Part shown: piece after piece, positions 33,533-41,640 of the stretch
Layout of the letters: every line of letters starts with the position of its first letter
Position numbering within the stretch: the first letter of the stretch is position 1
Source of the DNA: CAIWHR01 sp035541655
GTDB taxonomy: Bacteria > Pseudomonadota > Gammaproteobacteria > Burkholderiales > Casimicrobiaceae
DNA: 64,000 nt
Assembly: GCA_035541655.1 (NCBI GenBank)
Contig: DATKMY010000096.1
Location: 76,135 to 140,134, forward strand
Reading direction: 5' to 3'
The notes under the pieces: model-generated
Databases searched by the model: none
Told to the model about the DNA's origin: nothing
The model's input: only the letters and a program-made list of their open reading frames with translations
Position numbers and translations under genes: made by a program

Positions 33533-35470
33533 TCACGCGTCGAATCCCAGCGCGCGCAATTCCTCCCTGACGCCGGAGTCGTTGACCAGGTCGCGGAACG
33601 CGCGCACCGCAGGGCGGGCGAGGCGGGCGGTGGGCACGACGAAGTCGAAGCGCTCCGGCTGGACCGGAATGAAACCGAGGCCGTACTGCTCGGCGACGGT
33701 GTTGATCGCGACGCCCCAGTCCGCGCGCCCCTGGTGGATCGCCGCCGCGACCGCGTTGTGCGACTTCACCTGTACGGCGTAGCCGGATGGGCGGCGCAGG
33801 CCGAGGAGCGCGTCGATGACGATCCGCGTCCCACTGCCGGTATTGCGATTGACGATCGCGCATTCGGGATCGGCGAGGGCCGCCGCCAGCGCCTGCTCGA
33901 GGCCCTTGCCTTTGAAGCGCGCGTCGCCCTTGCGATAGACGATCCCCTGCATCCGTCCGTAGCCGGTAACGAGCGTCAGCCCCTCGGTTATCAGATGGCG
34001 ATTGTATTGGCGCGTCGCGGGGTCCATCAGGTGAATTCCCGCGACGTCGCACTCGCCGCGCTTCGCTGCGGCGAGGCCGCCCATGCTGCCGACGAACATC
34101 GTCTTTGCGCGGAAGCCGTTCTTCAGCAGCTTGCCGACCAGCAGATCGAGCCCGACGCAGTGGCTGCCGATGATGACGAGGTCCGCGGGCTCGATGCGCT
34201 GACCGAGAAGCTGCACCGATACCGTCGAGCCGGCATCGACGATCTCGGTGTGCTGATCGATCGTGATGAAGCCATCGGCTCCGCTGAAGGCCGTGACCGA
34301 GCCCGAGCCCTTGCCCATCGGATACGCGGCGAGCCCGCCGGCGCCCCGCACGAGGCCGACCAGCAGATACTCGGTGCGTCCCCGCTCCGAGTTGACCCGC
34401 ATCGGCAGCATCGCGGATACGGTCTGTCGCCGCTCGCGCGGCACGCCGGCGTAAGCGCGGATCACCGGCGCGACGAACTCGTGGAACGTGAAGATCGCGG
34501 AGGTCGGAAATCCGGGCAGGATCACGACCGGCTTGCCGGACGTGACCGCGAGGCAAATGGGCTTGCCCGGCTTGAGCGCAACGCCGTGCGCGACGATTCC
34601 CGGGTCGCGCAGCTCGCTCACGACGCGATAAGAGAGATCGCCCGCGCCCTTGGACGTTCCGCCGGAGAGCACGGCGACGTCGTATTGGAGCGCGCGCTCG
34701 AGCGCGGCACCGAGCGCGACGTCGTTGTCGGCGATGATGCCGAGCTGAATCGCTTCGCCGCCGAGTTCCTCGACGGCGGCGCCGATGATCGCCGCGTTGG
34801 AGTCGTACACGGCGCCGGGGCGTAGCGGCCGCCCGGGTGCCACGATCTCGTTCCCGGTCGAAAGGATCGCGACGCGCGGCTTGCGATAGACGGGGACCTC
34901 GGCGAGCCCCACGGCTGCGAGCACGCCGATCTCGCGCGAGGTGAGAAGCTGCCCCGCCCGCAGAACCGTCTCGCCTTTCGCGATGTCGGTGCCGGCATAG
35001 CTCACGTTCTCGCCGGGAACCGCTGCGCGCGTGACCTCGAGCTCCATGCCGCCGCGCACGTCGGTGTGCTCGACCATCACGACGGCGTCGGCGCCGCGCG
35101 GCACCATGCCGCCGGTTGCAATCGCCGTCGCCCGCCCCTCGGTCACCGCTTCGCGCGGAGCGACTCCGGGCGAGAGCACCTCGTCGTTGAGGGCCAGTCC
35201 GCGCGCCGATTCCTCCATCGCGCCTTGCGTGTCCGCCGATTGCACGGCGAAGCCGTCGACGTTCGCGCGATCGAAGCCGGGAACGTCGACTGCCGAGCGA
35301 ATGTCGTCCGCGAGAATTCGCCCGAGCGCGGATCCGAGCGCCACGGTGTCGCGTCCGAGCGGTGCGAGATCGAGATGCTGCTGGAAGCGCGCAGTCGCCT
35401 CGTCGCGCGTGACGACGCTCAGGAACTGCGTCTGTCGGGGATCGTGCCGCGGCGGCTCGGCGGGTGCCAT
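33533..35470 (-). CDS. MoeA-type molybdopterin protein fused to a periplasmic-binding-like domain
   Basis: 645 aa. Residues ~15-420 are MoeA-like: VDVPGFDRANVDGFAVQ, IATGGMVPRGADAVVMVEHT, VAILSTGNEIVAPG, LSGGTSKGAGDLSYRVV, LKPGKPICLAVTSGKPVVILPGFPTSA. Residues ~430-645 resemble PF12727, with IIGSHCVGLDLLV, NRNTGSGTRIVIDALL and PVRAFRDLVND-type ending. MoeA inserts molybdate into adenylylated molybdopterin; the fused domain may bind or sense the oxyanion. The same fusion is known in archaea and scattered bacteria. It follows moeA by 18 bp. The GSGTR motif recurs in the regulator at 28-1110. Confidence 0.9.
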   Translation of the reverse strand: MAPAEPPRHDPRQTQFLSVVTRDEATARFQQHLDLAPLGRDTVALGSALGRILADDIRSAVDVPGFDRANVDGFAVQSADTQGAMEESARGLALNDEVLSPGVAPREAVTEGRATAIATGGMVPRGADAVVMVEHTDVRGGMELEVTRAAVPGENVSYAGTDIAKGETVLRAGQLLTSREIGVLAAVGLAEVPVYRKPRVAILSTGNEIVAPGRPLRPGAVYDSNAAIIGAAVEELGGEAIQLGIIADNDVALGAALERALQYDVAVLSGGTSKGAGDLSYRVVSELRDPGIVAHGVALKPGKPICLAVTSGKPVVILPGFPTSAIFTFHEFVAPVIRAYAGVPRERRQTVSAMLPMRVNSERGRTEYLLVGLVRGAGGLAAYPMGKGSGSVTAFSGADGFITIDQHTEIVDAGSTVSVQLLGQRIEPADLVIIGSHCVGLDLLVGKLLKNGFRAKTMFVGSMGGLAAAKRGECDVAGIHLMDPATRQYNRHLITEGLTLVTGYGRMQGIVYRKGDARFKGKGLEQALAAALADPECAIVNRNTGSGTRIVIDALLGLRRPSGYAVQVKSHNAVAAAIHQGRADWGVAINTVAEQYGLGFIPVQPERFDFVVPTARLARPAVRAFRDLVNDSGVREELRALGFDA

Positions 35471-35488
35471 CGAGAGCTGTCTCGGGAC

Positions 35489-36733
35489 CTATTCGTACAG
35501 GTACATCGTCACCGTCGTGCCGGGCGCGTAGCCCTCGCTTTCGGCCGGGACGATCACGAAGCCATCGGCGCGCGTCGTCGACGAAAGGATGGAGGCTCCG
35601 CTCAATGCGAGCGGCTCGATCCCGCCGTCGGCCAGACGTACGCGGCAGTAGTCGACGCGCCCGATCGCCGAGACGATCTTGCGCGCGACGATACCTTGCC
35701 GCGAGCGATGCGGCCAATCGCCGCGCCTGCCGCCGCGCAGCCGGATCGCGCGCCCGGCGAAAAAGTCGTACGCGCAAAGGCACGACACGGGATTCCCCGG
35801 CAGCAGGAACACGAGCGCGTCGCCGATCGCGCCCACCCCCGCCGGACTCGACGGCCGCATCGCCACGCCGTGGATCGCGAGCGTGCCGGCATCGGCGAGG
35901 AGCCGCGGCGCATGATCCTCGCTTCCGACGCTCGAGCCGCCCGAGATCAGAATGACGTCGGCACCGGGAGCGACGAGCGCGGCGCGAATCTTCTCCGGAT
36001 CGTCGCCGAGCATCCGATGCGATTCCACCACGCCGCCGTCACGCGCGACGAGCCCCCGCAACATCGCCGAATTGGCGTCGTAGATCTCGTGTTCCGCCTT
36101 CGGTGCCCCCGGACTCACGATCTCGTTCCCGGTGACGAGGATGCGCACGCGCGGCTCGCCGACGACGGACGTCTCCGCGATTCCGAGCGAGCCGAGAAGG
36201 CCGACGTCCTGCGGACGCAGATGGCGTCCGGGTTCGAGGACGACCGTCCCGGCGCGAATGTCTTCGCCGCGGCGGCCGATGTGCTTCCCGGGGGAAACCG
36301 CGAGCGTGATCTCCACCTGGCCCGTGGCCTCGCGCACATATTCGGCAGGCACGACCGCATCCGCACCGTCGGGTATCGCAGCGCCCGTCATGATTCTCAC
36401 GGCGCTCTCGGGGGGTACGGGCGAAGCGAACGGGCGCCCCGGCAGCGCCTGGCCAAGGACGGCGAATGCGAGCGGATTGTAGTCGGACGCGCCCGAAGTT
36501 TCGTCGGCGTGCAGTGCATAACCGTCCATCGCCGCGCGATCGAACGCAGGCACGTCGATCGCCGCGATCACCCGTTCGGCGAGCACGCGTCCGGACGCGC
36601 AATCGAGCGGAACGAGCACGGGGCCGAGACGCTGCGCGTGGTCGTCGATCCATTGCAGCACGGTGCCGACCTCGGCCCGCCGGCTGAAACCGTGCATCCG
36701 CACGTCCTCGCGGGCGTGCGCCTCGGTCGCCAT
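35489..36733 (-). CDS. moeA: Molybdopterin molybdenumtransferase MoeA
   Basis: 414 aa, normal MoeA size. Motifs in order: VPAFDRAAMDGYALHADET (residue ~60, MPT-binding loop), RIMTGAAIPDGADAVVPAEYV, VRILVTGNEIVSPGAPKAEHEIYDANSAMLRGLV, ILISGGSSVGSEDHAPRLL, FLLPGNPVSCLCAYDFFAGR and a C-terminal beta-barrel domain. It catalyses molybdate insertion into MPT-AMP to form active cofactor. It is divergent from modABC, linking uptake and insertion. Start is the ATG ending at 36733. Confidence 0.95.
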   Translation of the reverse strand: MATEAHAREDVRMHGFSRRAEVGTVLQWIDDHAQRLGPVLVPLDCASGRVLAERVIAAIDVPAFDRAAMDGYALHADETSGASDYNPLAFAVLGQALPGRPFASPVPPESAVRIMTGAAIPDGADAVVPAEYVREATGQVEITLAVSPGKHIGRRGEDIRAGTVVLEPGRHLRPQDVGLLGSLGIAETSVVGEPRVRILVTGNEIVSPGAPKAEHEIYDANSAMLRGLVARDGGVVESHRMLGDDPEKIRAALVAPGADVILISGGSSVGSEDHAPRLLADAGTLAIHGVAMRPSSPAGVGAIGDALVFLLPGNPVSCLCAYDFFAGRAIRLRGGRRGDWPHRSRQGIVARKIVSAIGRVDYCRVRLADGGIEPLALSGASILSSTTRADGFVIVPAESEGYAPGTTVTMYLYE

Positions 36734-36823
36734 CAGTCGCCTCGTGCCGACGTCATACGGGGGACTTCACGTCGCGGTCGCGGCGCTGTTCGTCTTTCGT
36801 CTCATTCATCGCAAACGACGCCA

Positions 36824-36829
36824 ATTATA
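36824..36829 (-). promoter_or_regulatory. Candidate -10 hexamer (TATAAT) for moeA
   Basis: ATTATA on the plus strand reads TATAAT on the minus strand, about 90 bp before the moeA ATG. No strong -35 is evident. It lies 58 bp from the ModE-like palindrome at 36887. Confidence 0.35.
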
Positions 36830-36886
36830 GCTTCGCCGCGCTGTCGGACCGGGCTGCGACCGGGATCCGCCTACTTGTGATCCGGG

Positions 36887-36904
36887 AATATACGACGGTA
36901 TATT
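36887..36904. promoter_or_regulatory. ModE-like palindrome AATATAC-GACG-GTATATT
   Basis: Perfect 7-bp arms around a 4-bp centre, 32 bp before the modA ATG. AT-rich arms with ATAT resemble the ModE operators of E. coli and the Mo-boxes of alphaproteobacteria. It is a strong candidate for molybdate-dependent repression of modABC by the ModE-like proteins in the window (at 28-1110 or 5093-5452). Recognition is inferred. Confidence 0.6.
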
Positions 36905-36936
36905 ACGGTCGCCTGGATCTTCGAAGAGGGGAGCAG

Positions 36937-37716
36937 ATGACTCCGATCGCATTTGCGTTCCAGTGTTCGACCGCAATCGTCGCGCTGCTCCTGGCGATCG
37001 CATCGCCGATTGCAGCGGCCGAGAACGTCACCGTCTTCGCGGCGGCGAGCCTCAAGGAGGCGATGGACGATCAGGGACGGCAGTTCGGCCGCGACACCGG
37101 CAACAAGGTCATCGTTTCCTACGGAGCAAGCAACGCGCTCGCCAAGCAGATCGAGGCCGGGGCGCCCGCCGATCTGTTCATCTCCGCCGACCTCGACTGG
37201 ATGGACTACGTGAGCCAGCGGAAGCTCGTCGCACCGAACGCGCGGTTCGACCTGCTGCGCAACACGCTGGTGCTCGTCGCGCCGGCTGCGAGCAACGCGA
37301 CGCTCAGGATCGCGCCCAATTTCGGGTTGGCCGCGGCGCTCGGCAACGAGAGGCTGGCGATGGCCAATCCGGACAGCGTTCCCGCCGGCAAGTACGGCAA
37401 AGCTGCGCTCGAGAAGCTCAACGTTTGGCCGAGCGTCGAGGGGAAGGTCGCGCGTGCCGAGAACGTGCGCGCAGCGCTGGCGCTCGTGTCGAGGGGCGAA
37501 ACGCCGTTCGGGATCGTCTACCGGACCGACGCGATAGCCGACAAAGGTGTCAAGGTTGTCGACACCTTTCCGCCCGACACCTATCCGCCGATCGTCTACC
37601 CGGCGGCGCTGCTCGAGGCAAGCAAGTCGAGCGCCGCGAAGGTGCTGCTCGACTATCTGCGTTCCACGCCGGCGCGCTCGACCTGGGAGAAGTACGGCTT
37701 CGGCGTGGTTCAATAG
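36937..37716 (+). CDS. modA: Molybdate-binding periplasmic protein ModA
   Basis: 259 aa; the ATG at 36937 follows AGAGGGGAG and opens a signal peptide (FQCSTAIVALLLAIASPIAAA). ModA signatures: NVTVFAAASLKEAMDDQGRQF, VSYGASNALAKQIEAGAPADLFISADLDWMDY, NTLVLVAP, and GIVYRTDAIADKGVKVVDTFP. The AASL and YGASN loops supply the oxyanion-binding Ser residues. Works with ModB and ModC encoded directly downstream. Confidence 0.96.
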   Translation: MTPIAFAFQCSTAIVALLLAIASPIAAAENVTVFAAASLKEAMDDQGRQFGRDTGNKVIVSYGASNALAKQIEAGAPADLFISADLDWMDYVSQRKLVAPNARFDLLRNTLVLVAPAASNATLRIAPNFGLAAALGNERLAMANPDSVPAGKYGKAALEKLNVWPSVEGKVARAENVRAALALVSRGETPFGIVYRTDAIADKGVKVVDTFPPDTYPPIVYPAALLEASKSSAAKVLLDYLRSTPARSTWEKYGFGVVQ

Positions 37717-37785
37717 GCGGATGCAGTATCGCGCCGCGCCCGTGGATGGCTCGGTGGCGCGGACAGGCGCGCCCTCCGATACACG

Positions 37786-38478
37786 ATGCTCGAGCTGAGC
37801 CCGCAGGAGCTCGGCATTCTCGCGCTGAGCCTTCGCGTGGCGGTGGCTAGCGTCGTGTGCAGCCTGCCGTTCGCGGTCCTCGTCGCGCACTGTCTCGCGC
37901 GGTCCTCCTTTCCGGGAAAGACGCTCTTCGACGCGATCATTCATCTGCCGCTCGTGCTACCGCCGGTCGTCGTCGGCTTCGCGCTGCTCGTGCTCTTCGG
38001 CAAGCGCGGGCCCATCGGCAGCCTGCTCGACCAGTGGTTCGGCATCGTGCTCGCGTTCCGCTGGACGGGCGCCGCGCTCGCCGCGGCGATCATGGGCTTC
38101 CCGCTGATGGTGCGCGCGATCCGTCTGTCGATCGAGGCAATTGATCAGCGGCTCGAGGTCGCGGCGCGCACGCTCGGCGCATCGAAGGCATGGGTGTTTA
38201 CATCGATCACGCTGCCGCTCGCGCTGCCCGGCATCGTCACCGGCACGCTGCTCTCGTTCGCGCGCGGCCTCGGCGAGTTCGGCGCGACGATCACGTTCGT
38301 CTCGAACATCCCGGGAGAGACGCAGACGCTGCCGCTCGCGGTCTACACGTTCACGCAGGTACCGGGAGGCGAGGGCAACGCGCTGCGATTGAGCTTGATC
38401 GCCGTCGTGTTATCGGTCGTTGCGCTGGCCGCTTCCGAATGGCTGACGCGCCGCTCGCGCCGGGCTGCAGGGCGATGA
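37786..38478 (+). CDS. modB: Molybdate ABC transporter permease ModB
   Basis: 230 aa with five to six membrane segments. The LGILALSLRVAVASVVCSLPFAVLVAHCLA start, LPLVLPPVVVGFALLVLFGKRGPIGSLL and the EAA loop (EVAARTLGASKAWVFTSITLPLALPGI) are typical of ModB. GLGEFGATITFVSNIPGETQTLPLAVYTF near the C-terminus is nearly invariant in the family. Its stop overlaps modC by ATGA. Confidence 0.96.
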   Translation: MLELSPQELGILALSLRVAVASVVCSLPFAVLVAHCLARSSFPGKTLFDAIIHLPLVLPPVVVGFALLVLFGKRGPIGSLLDQWFGIVLAFRWTGAALAAAIMGFPLMVRAIRLSIEAIDQRLEVAARTLGASKAWVFTSITLPLALPGIVTGTLLSFARGLGEFGATITFVSNIPGETQTLPLAVYTFTQVPGGEGNALRLSLIAVVLSVVALAASEWLTRRSRRAAGR

Positions 38479-39563
38479 TCGAGGTCGACATCGAGCGGCA
38501 CCTCGGGGCGTTTCACCTCGACGTGCGGTTCGAGGTCGAAGCGCCGATCGTGGGGCTCTTCGGCCGCTCGGGCTCGGGCAAGACGAGCGTCGTCAACGCG
38601 ATCGCCGGCATCGTGCGCCCTTCGCGCGGGACGATCGTCGTCAACGAGGTCTGCCTCTTCGATTCGGGGAAGGGTATCGACGTCGCCCCGGAGAAGCGCC
38701 GGATCGGCTACGTGTTCCAGGATGCGCTGCTCTTTCCCCACATGGATGTGGAAGCGAACCTCGTCTACGGCCAGCGGCTACGCGCCCCGGGAGATCGCGT
38801 GATCGCGCAGGAGCACGTCGTGGATCTCCTCGGCCTGCGCACGCTGCTGCGACGAAAGCCGCCGACGCTCTCGGGCGGCGAGAAGCAGCGGGTCGCGATC
38901 GGCCGGGCGCTCTTGGCGCAGCCACGGATCCTGCTGATGGATGAGCCGCTCGCCTCGCTCGACGGCGCGCGCAGGATGGAGATCCTCGCCTACATCGAGC
39001 GCCTGCGCGACGATCTCCGCATCCCGATCGTCTACGTGACGCACTCGGTGGCCGAGATCACGCGCCTCGCCGACAGAATCGTGGTGCTCTCGAACGGGAA
39101 GAGCGCGGCCTTCGGCGCAATCGGCGAGGTGAAGGACCGCCTCGATTTCGAAGGCGCTGCCGAGGGCTTCGAGGCGGCTTCGATCGTCGAAGCGCGCGTG
39201 GCGGCTCACGACGGAGACGACGGCCTGTCGACACTCGCGTTCGACGGCGGCGAGCTCGTCGTGCCCGGGGTCGACCTGGCGGTCGGCGAGCGTGCGCGCG
39301 TGCGCATTCTCGCGCGCGATGTTTCGCTCTCGATCCACAGGCCGGCCGGAATCAGCGTTCTTAACGTGCTCCGGGCACACGTCGAATCGGTCAGCGAGTC
39401 GGGTGATCCGGTCGTCGATGTCAGGCTCGCCGTCGGTCGCGCAACGCTCGTCGCGCGAATCACGCGCCGATCGGCGCGGGAGCTCGGGATCGCAAGTGGC
39501 CAGGCGCTCTATGCGCTTGTCAAGGCGGCGTCGCTCGACTCCAGGGGCGGCGCAGAAGCGTGA
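38475..39563 (+). CDS. modC: Molybdate ABC transporter ATP-binding protein ModC
   Basis: 362 aa. Walker A GRSGSGKT (~31), Q-loop VFQDALLFPHM, signature LSGGEKQRVAIGRALL, Walker B ILLMDEPLASLD and switch THSVAE. The C-terminal ~100 residues (NVLRAHVESVSESGDPVVDVRLAVGRATLVARITRRSARELG) form the MOP/TOBE domain that in ModC binds molybdate or regulates uptake. The ATG at 38475 overlaps the modB stop. Confidence 0.96.
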   Translation: MIEVDIERHLGAFHLDVRFEVEAPIVGLFGRSGSGKTSVVNAIAGIVRPSRGTIVVNEVCLFDSGKGIDVAPEKRRIGYVFQDALLFPHMDVEANLVYGQRLRAPGDRVIAQEHVVDLLGLRTLLRRKPPTLSGGEKQRVAIGRALLAQPRILLMDEPLASLDGARRMEILAYIERLRDDLRIPIVYVTHSVAEITRLADRIVVLSNGKSAAFGAIGEVKDRLDFEGAAEGFEAASIVEARVAAHDGDDGLSTLAFDGGELVVPGVDLAVGERARVRILARDVSLSIHRPAGISVLNVLRAHVESVSESGDPVVDVRLAVGRATLVARITRRSARELGIASGQALYALVKAASLDSRGGAEA

Positions 39564-39638
39564 CTCCCATCCGTCTGCCGATCCGCCATCGAAGCGGACG
39601 ATCGGCATCGATTGTGGAGACGAACGGCCGGCGCCGCC

Positions 39639-39663
39639 GATTCGTCAACAATGTCGACGAATC
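39639..39663. terminator. Hairpin between convergent modC and MerR-TPR gene
   Basis: GATTCGTC (39639-39646) and GACGAATC (39656-39663) are perfect inverse repeats separated by 9 nt. They lie between the modC stop and the 3' end of the minus-strand regulator, so a shared terminator is plausible. No clear T-run follows. Confidence 0.45.
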
Positions 39664-39693
39664 CGCCGGGGGCGCTCGCCCTGTGCAGCGGAC

Positions 39694-40551
39694 CTAGCCG
39701 CTGAACTTCCGATACGCGCTCAGGTGCCGCAACGCCTCGCGGCGCATCCCCTTCGCCTCGCACAGGAGCGCGAGGTTGTAGTGCGCGTCGGCCATCTCGG
39801 GGCTCGCTTCCAACGCCTTGCGGTAGAGGCCGGCGGCTTCGGCGCTGCGGTTCGAATCTTCGAGCAGCACGCCGAGATTGAACAGCGACACGCTGTCGGC
39901 ACCGCAGCGCGCGAGCCCCAGACGGTAGATCGATTCCGCTTCGCGCAGCCGACCCTGTTGGTGCAGCATCCGGCCGAGGTTGGTGTACGCGGGGCCGTAT
40001 TTCGGGTCGACGGCGATCGCCTGGCGATACGCGTTGCAGGAGGCCTCGGGATCTTCCTCTTCGAGGCTCATCGCCCGGCGGAACCACTCGTCACCGGTGG
40101 GCGCGGGTGACGCCGCAGGCGCGCTGCGGGGGACAGCGGGCGCGGACTCGGCGGACGGCTGATCGATGAACGAAACGCCGCGGCGCGGCGTCGACTCGAC
40201 GGTGAAGCCGAGCACGTACTGCCCGTCCTCGGGCTGCCATTGCCGGTCGCCTTCGCTGACGACGACCGCATCGCCCTGGGCTTCGATCCGCAGCGGGCCA
40301 CGCGGAATCTCGTGGGGGAGCTGAGACTTCAAGCGGCGCAGCGAGCGCAGGATCCGCGTCGAAGAAAGCCCGGCCTCGGTGAGCCCGCGTGCGGCGCGCA
40401 GCATCACGAGGTCCTGGAACGTGAAGCGATACTCCTTCCTGCGCCCACGCGCGGGAGAAACGAAGCCGGCATCGATCAACCCGGTGACGATCGACCGCGA
40501 CAGACCGAGGAGCTTGCTGACCTCGCTTAAGGAGTACCCCTGCTCGGACAC
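39694..40551 (-). CDS. MerR-type HTH regulator with C-terminal TPR repeats
   Basis: 285 aa. Residues 1-~75 are a MerR-like winged helix (YSLSEVSKLLGLSRSIVTGLIDAGFVSPARGRRKEYRFTFQDLVMLRAARGL). A Pro/Ala-rich linker (~130-150) leads to TPR repeats: AYRQAIAVDPKYGPAYTNLGRMLHQQGRLREAESIYRLGL, SLFNLGVLLEDSNRSAEAAGLYRKALEASPEMADAHYNLALLCEAKG. It follows ku by 16 bp in the same direction, so it is probably co-transcribed and may control or bind the end-joining genes. Effector unknown. Similar genes occur beside ku in other proteobacteria; I have not verified how often. Confidence 0.88.
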   Translation of the reverse strand: MSEQGYSLSEVSKLLGLSRSIVTGLIDAGFVSPARGRRKEYRFTFQDLVMLRAARGLTEAGLSSTRILRSLRRLKSQLPHEIPRGPLRIEAQGDAVVVSEGDRQWQPEDGQYVLGFTVESTPRRGVSFIDQPSAESAPAVPRSAPAASPAPTGDEWFRRAMSLEEEDPEASCNAYRQAIAVDPKYGPAYTNLGRMLHQQGRLREAESIYRLGLARCGADSVSLFNLGVLLEDSNRSAEAAGLYRKALEASPEMADAHYNLALLCEAKGMRREALRHLSAYRKFSG

Positions 40552-40567
40552 CGTGTGTCGACTTCGA

Positions 40568-41479
40568 CTAACGCTTGCTCACCTTGCGGCGGGGTTGCTC
40601 GACTTCCTGAGCGACCTTCTTCGGCGGCTTGCGCTGCGCCGACTTGAGCTCCACCGCCGGCGGTTGAACCGGAGCCGGCTTCCCGGCCGCCCTCTTCGGC
40701 GCGCCCTTTTGCAGGCTGGCGCGCAGCGCCTCCATCAGGTCGATGACCTGTGCGCCGCCCTGATCGGGTTCGCTCGGCGAAATCGCGATCTCCTGGCCCT
40801 CGACCTTGCGCTGAATGGCGGCCTCGATCCGCTTCTTGACGTCGTCCTCGTAGTGCGTCGGATCGAACGCCTTCGACGAGATCTGCGCGATCAGCTGCTT
40901 CGCGAGCGCGAGCTCGTTTTCCTTGACCGGGGCTTCCTCGATCTCGACGTCCTCGATGGTGCGCACTTCCGGCTCGTAGAGGAGCTGCTGCATCACGAGC
41001 CCGCCGGCGACCGGACGGATCTGGACGATGTACTGCTTCCCCCGTGCAGCGTAGCGGCCGACTGCCGTTTGCTTCGTCTGCCGCATGCTTTCGGCGAGGA
41101 GCGCGTAGGGTTTCGCTCCGCCCTTGTCGGGCCCCAGGTAGTACGCCTTGTCGTAGTAGATCGGGTCGATGCTCTCGGCGGGCACGAACTCGCTGATCTC
41201 GACGGTCTGCGTGCCCTTTTCCTCCATCTCCTTCAATTCCTCGGGCGTGAACGTCACGTACTGGTCCTTCGCGAACTCGTAGCCTTTCACCATGTCGGCG
41301 CGCTCGACGACCACGCCTTCCTTCGCGCACACGTATTGCTGCTTGAGCCGCGAACCGTCGGTGCTGTGCAACAGGTTGAAGGAGATCGCAGCCGACGGTT
41401 GCGTCGCCGAATAGAGCTTGACGGGTATCGAAACCATCCCGAACGAGACTGTGATCGAAGCTATAGCGCGAGCCGCCAT
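40568..41479 (-). CDS. ku: Non-homologous end joining protein Ku
   Basis: 303 aa, bacterial Ku length. Conserved core: ISFNLLHSTDGSRLKQQYVCAKEGVVVERADMVKGYEFAKDQYVTFTPEELKEMEEKGTQTVEISEFV, then SIDPIYYDKAYYLGPDKGGAKPYALLAESMR. The C-terminus is Lys/Arg-rich (KRAAGKPAPVQPP and KRPPKKVAQE-like), as in other bacterial Ku. It forms a homodimeric ring on DNA ends and recruits LigD, encoded divergently 161 bp away. Confidence 0.96.
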   Translation of the reverse strand: MAARAIASITVSFGMVSIPVKLYSATQPSAAISFNLLHSTDGSRLKQQYVCAKEGVVVERADMVKGYEFAKDQYVTFTPEELKEMEEKGTQTVEISEFVPAESIDPIYYDKAYYLGPDKGGAKPYALLAESMRQTKQTAVGRYAARGKQYIVQIRPVAGGLVMQQLLYEPEVRTIEDVEIEEAPVKENELALAKQLIAQISSKAFDPTHYEDDVKKRIEAAIQRKVEGQEIAISPSEPDQGGAQVIDLMEALRASLQKGAPKRAAGKPAPVQPPAVELKSAQRKPPKKVAQEVEQPRRKVSKR

Positions 41480-41553
41480 CCTGGCCTCCGCAGCGACGGA
41501 TATTCAACTCATCCTGCCAAATCGGACTCGAAACTTCAAGCAGTCGACCTCCT

Positions 41554-41563
41554 ACAAGCTTGT
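41554..41563. promoter_or_regulatory. Palindrome ACAAGCTTGT in the ku/ligD divergent region
   Basis: Ten-base self-complementary sequence midway between the ku and ligD starts. CTTGT recurs at 41575-41579. A palindrome in a short divergent promoter region beside a MerR-type gene is a plausible operator for that regulator; unproven. Confidence 0.3.
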
Positions 41564-41640
41564 TTAGTAAGGGGCTTGTCGCATTTTCCCGCGCGCGGTA
41601 CTTTGCGGAATCCAGATTTCGCGCCTGCCATTCCACGCCC

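Noticed and set aside
35066..36880. 604-codon plus-strand frame opposite moeA
   Set aside because: Composition typical of antisense noise; moeA and the MoeA fusion on the minus strand carry all family motifs.
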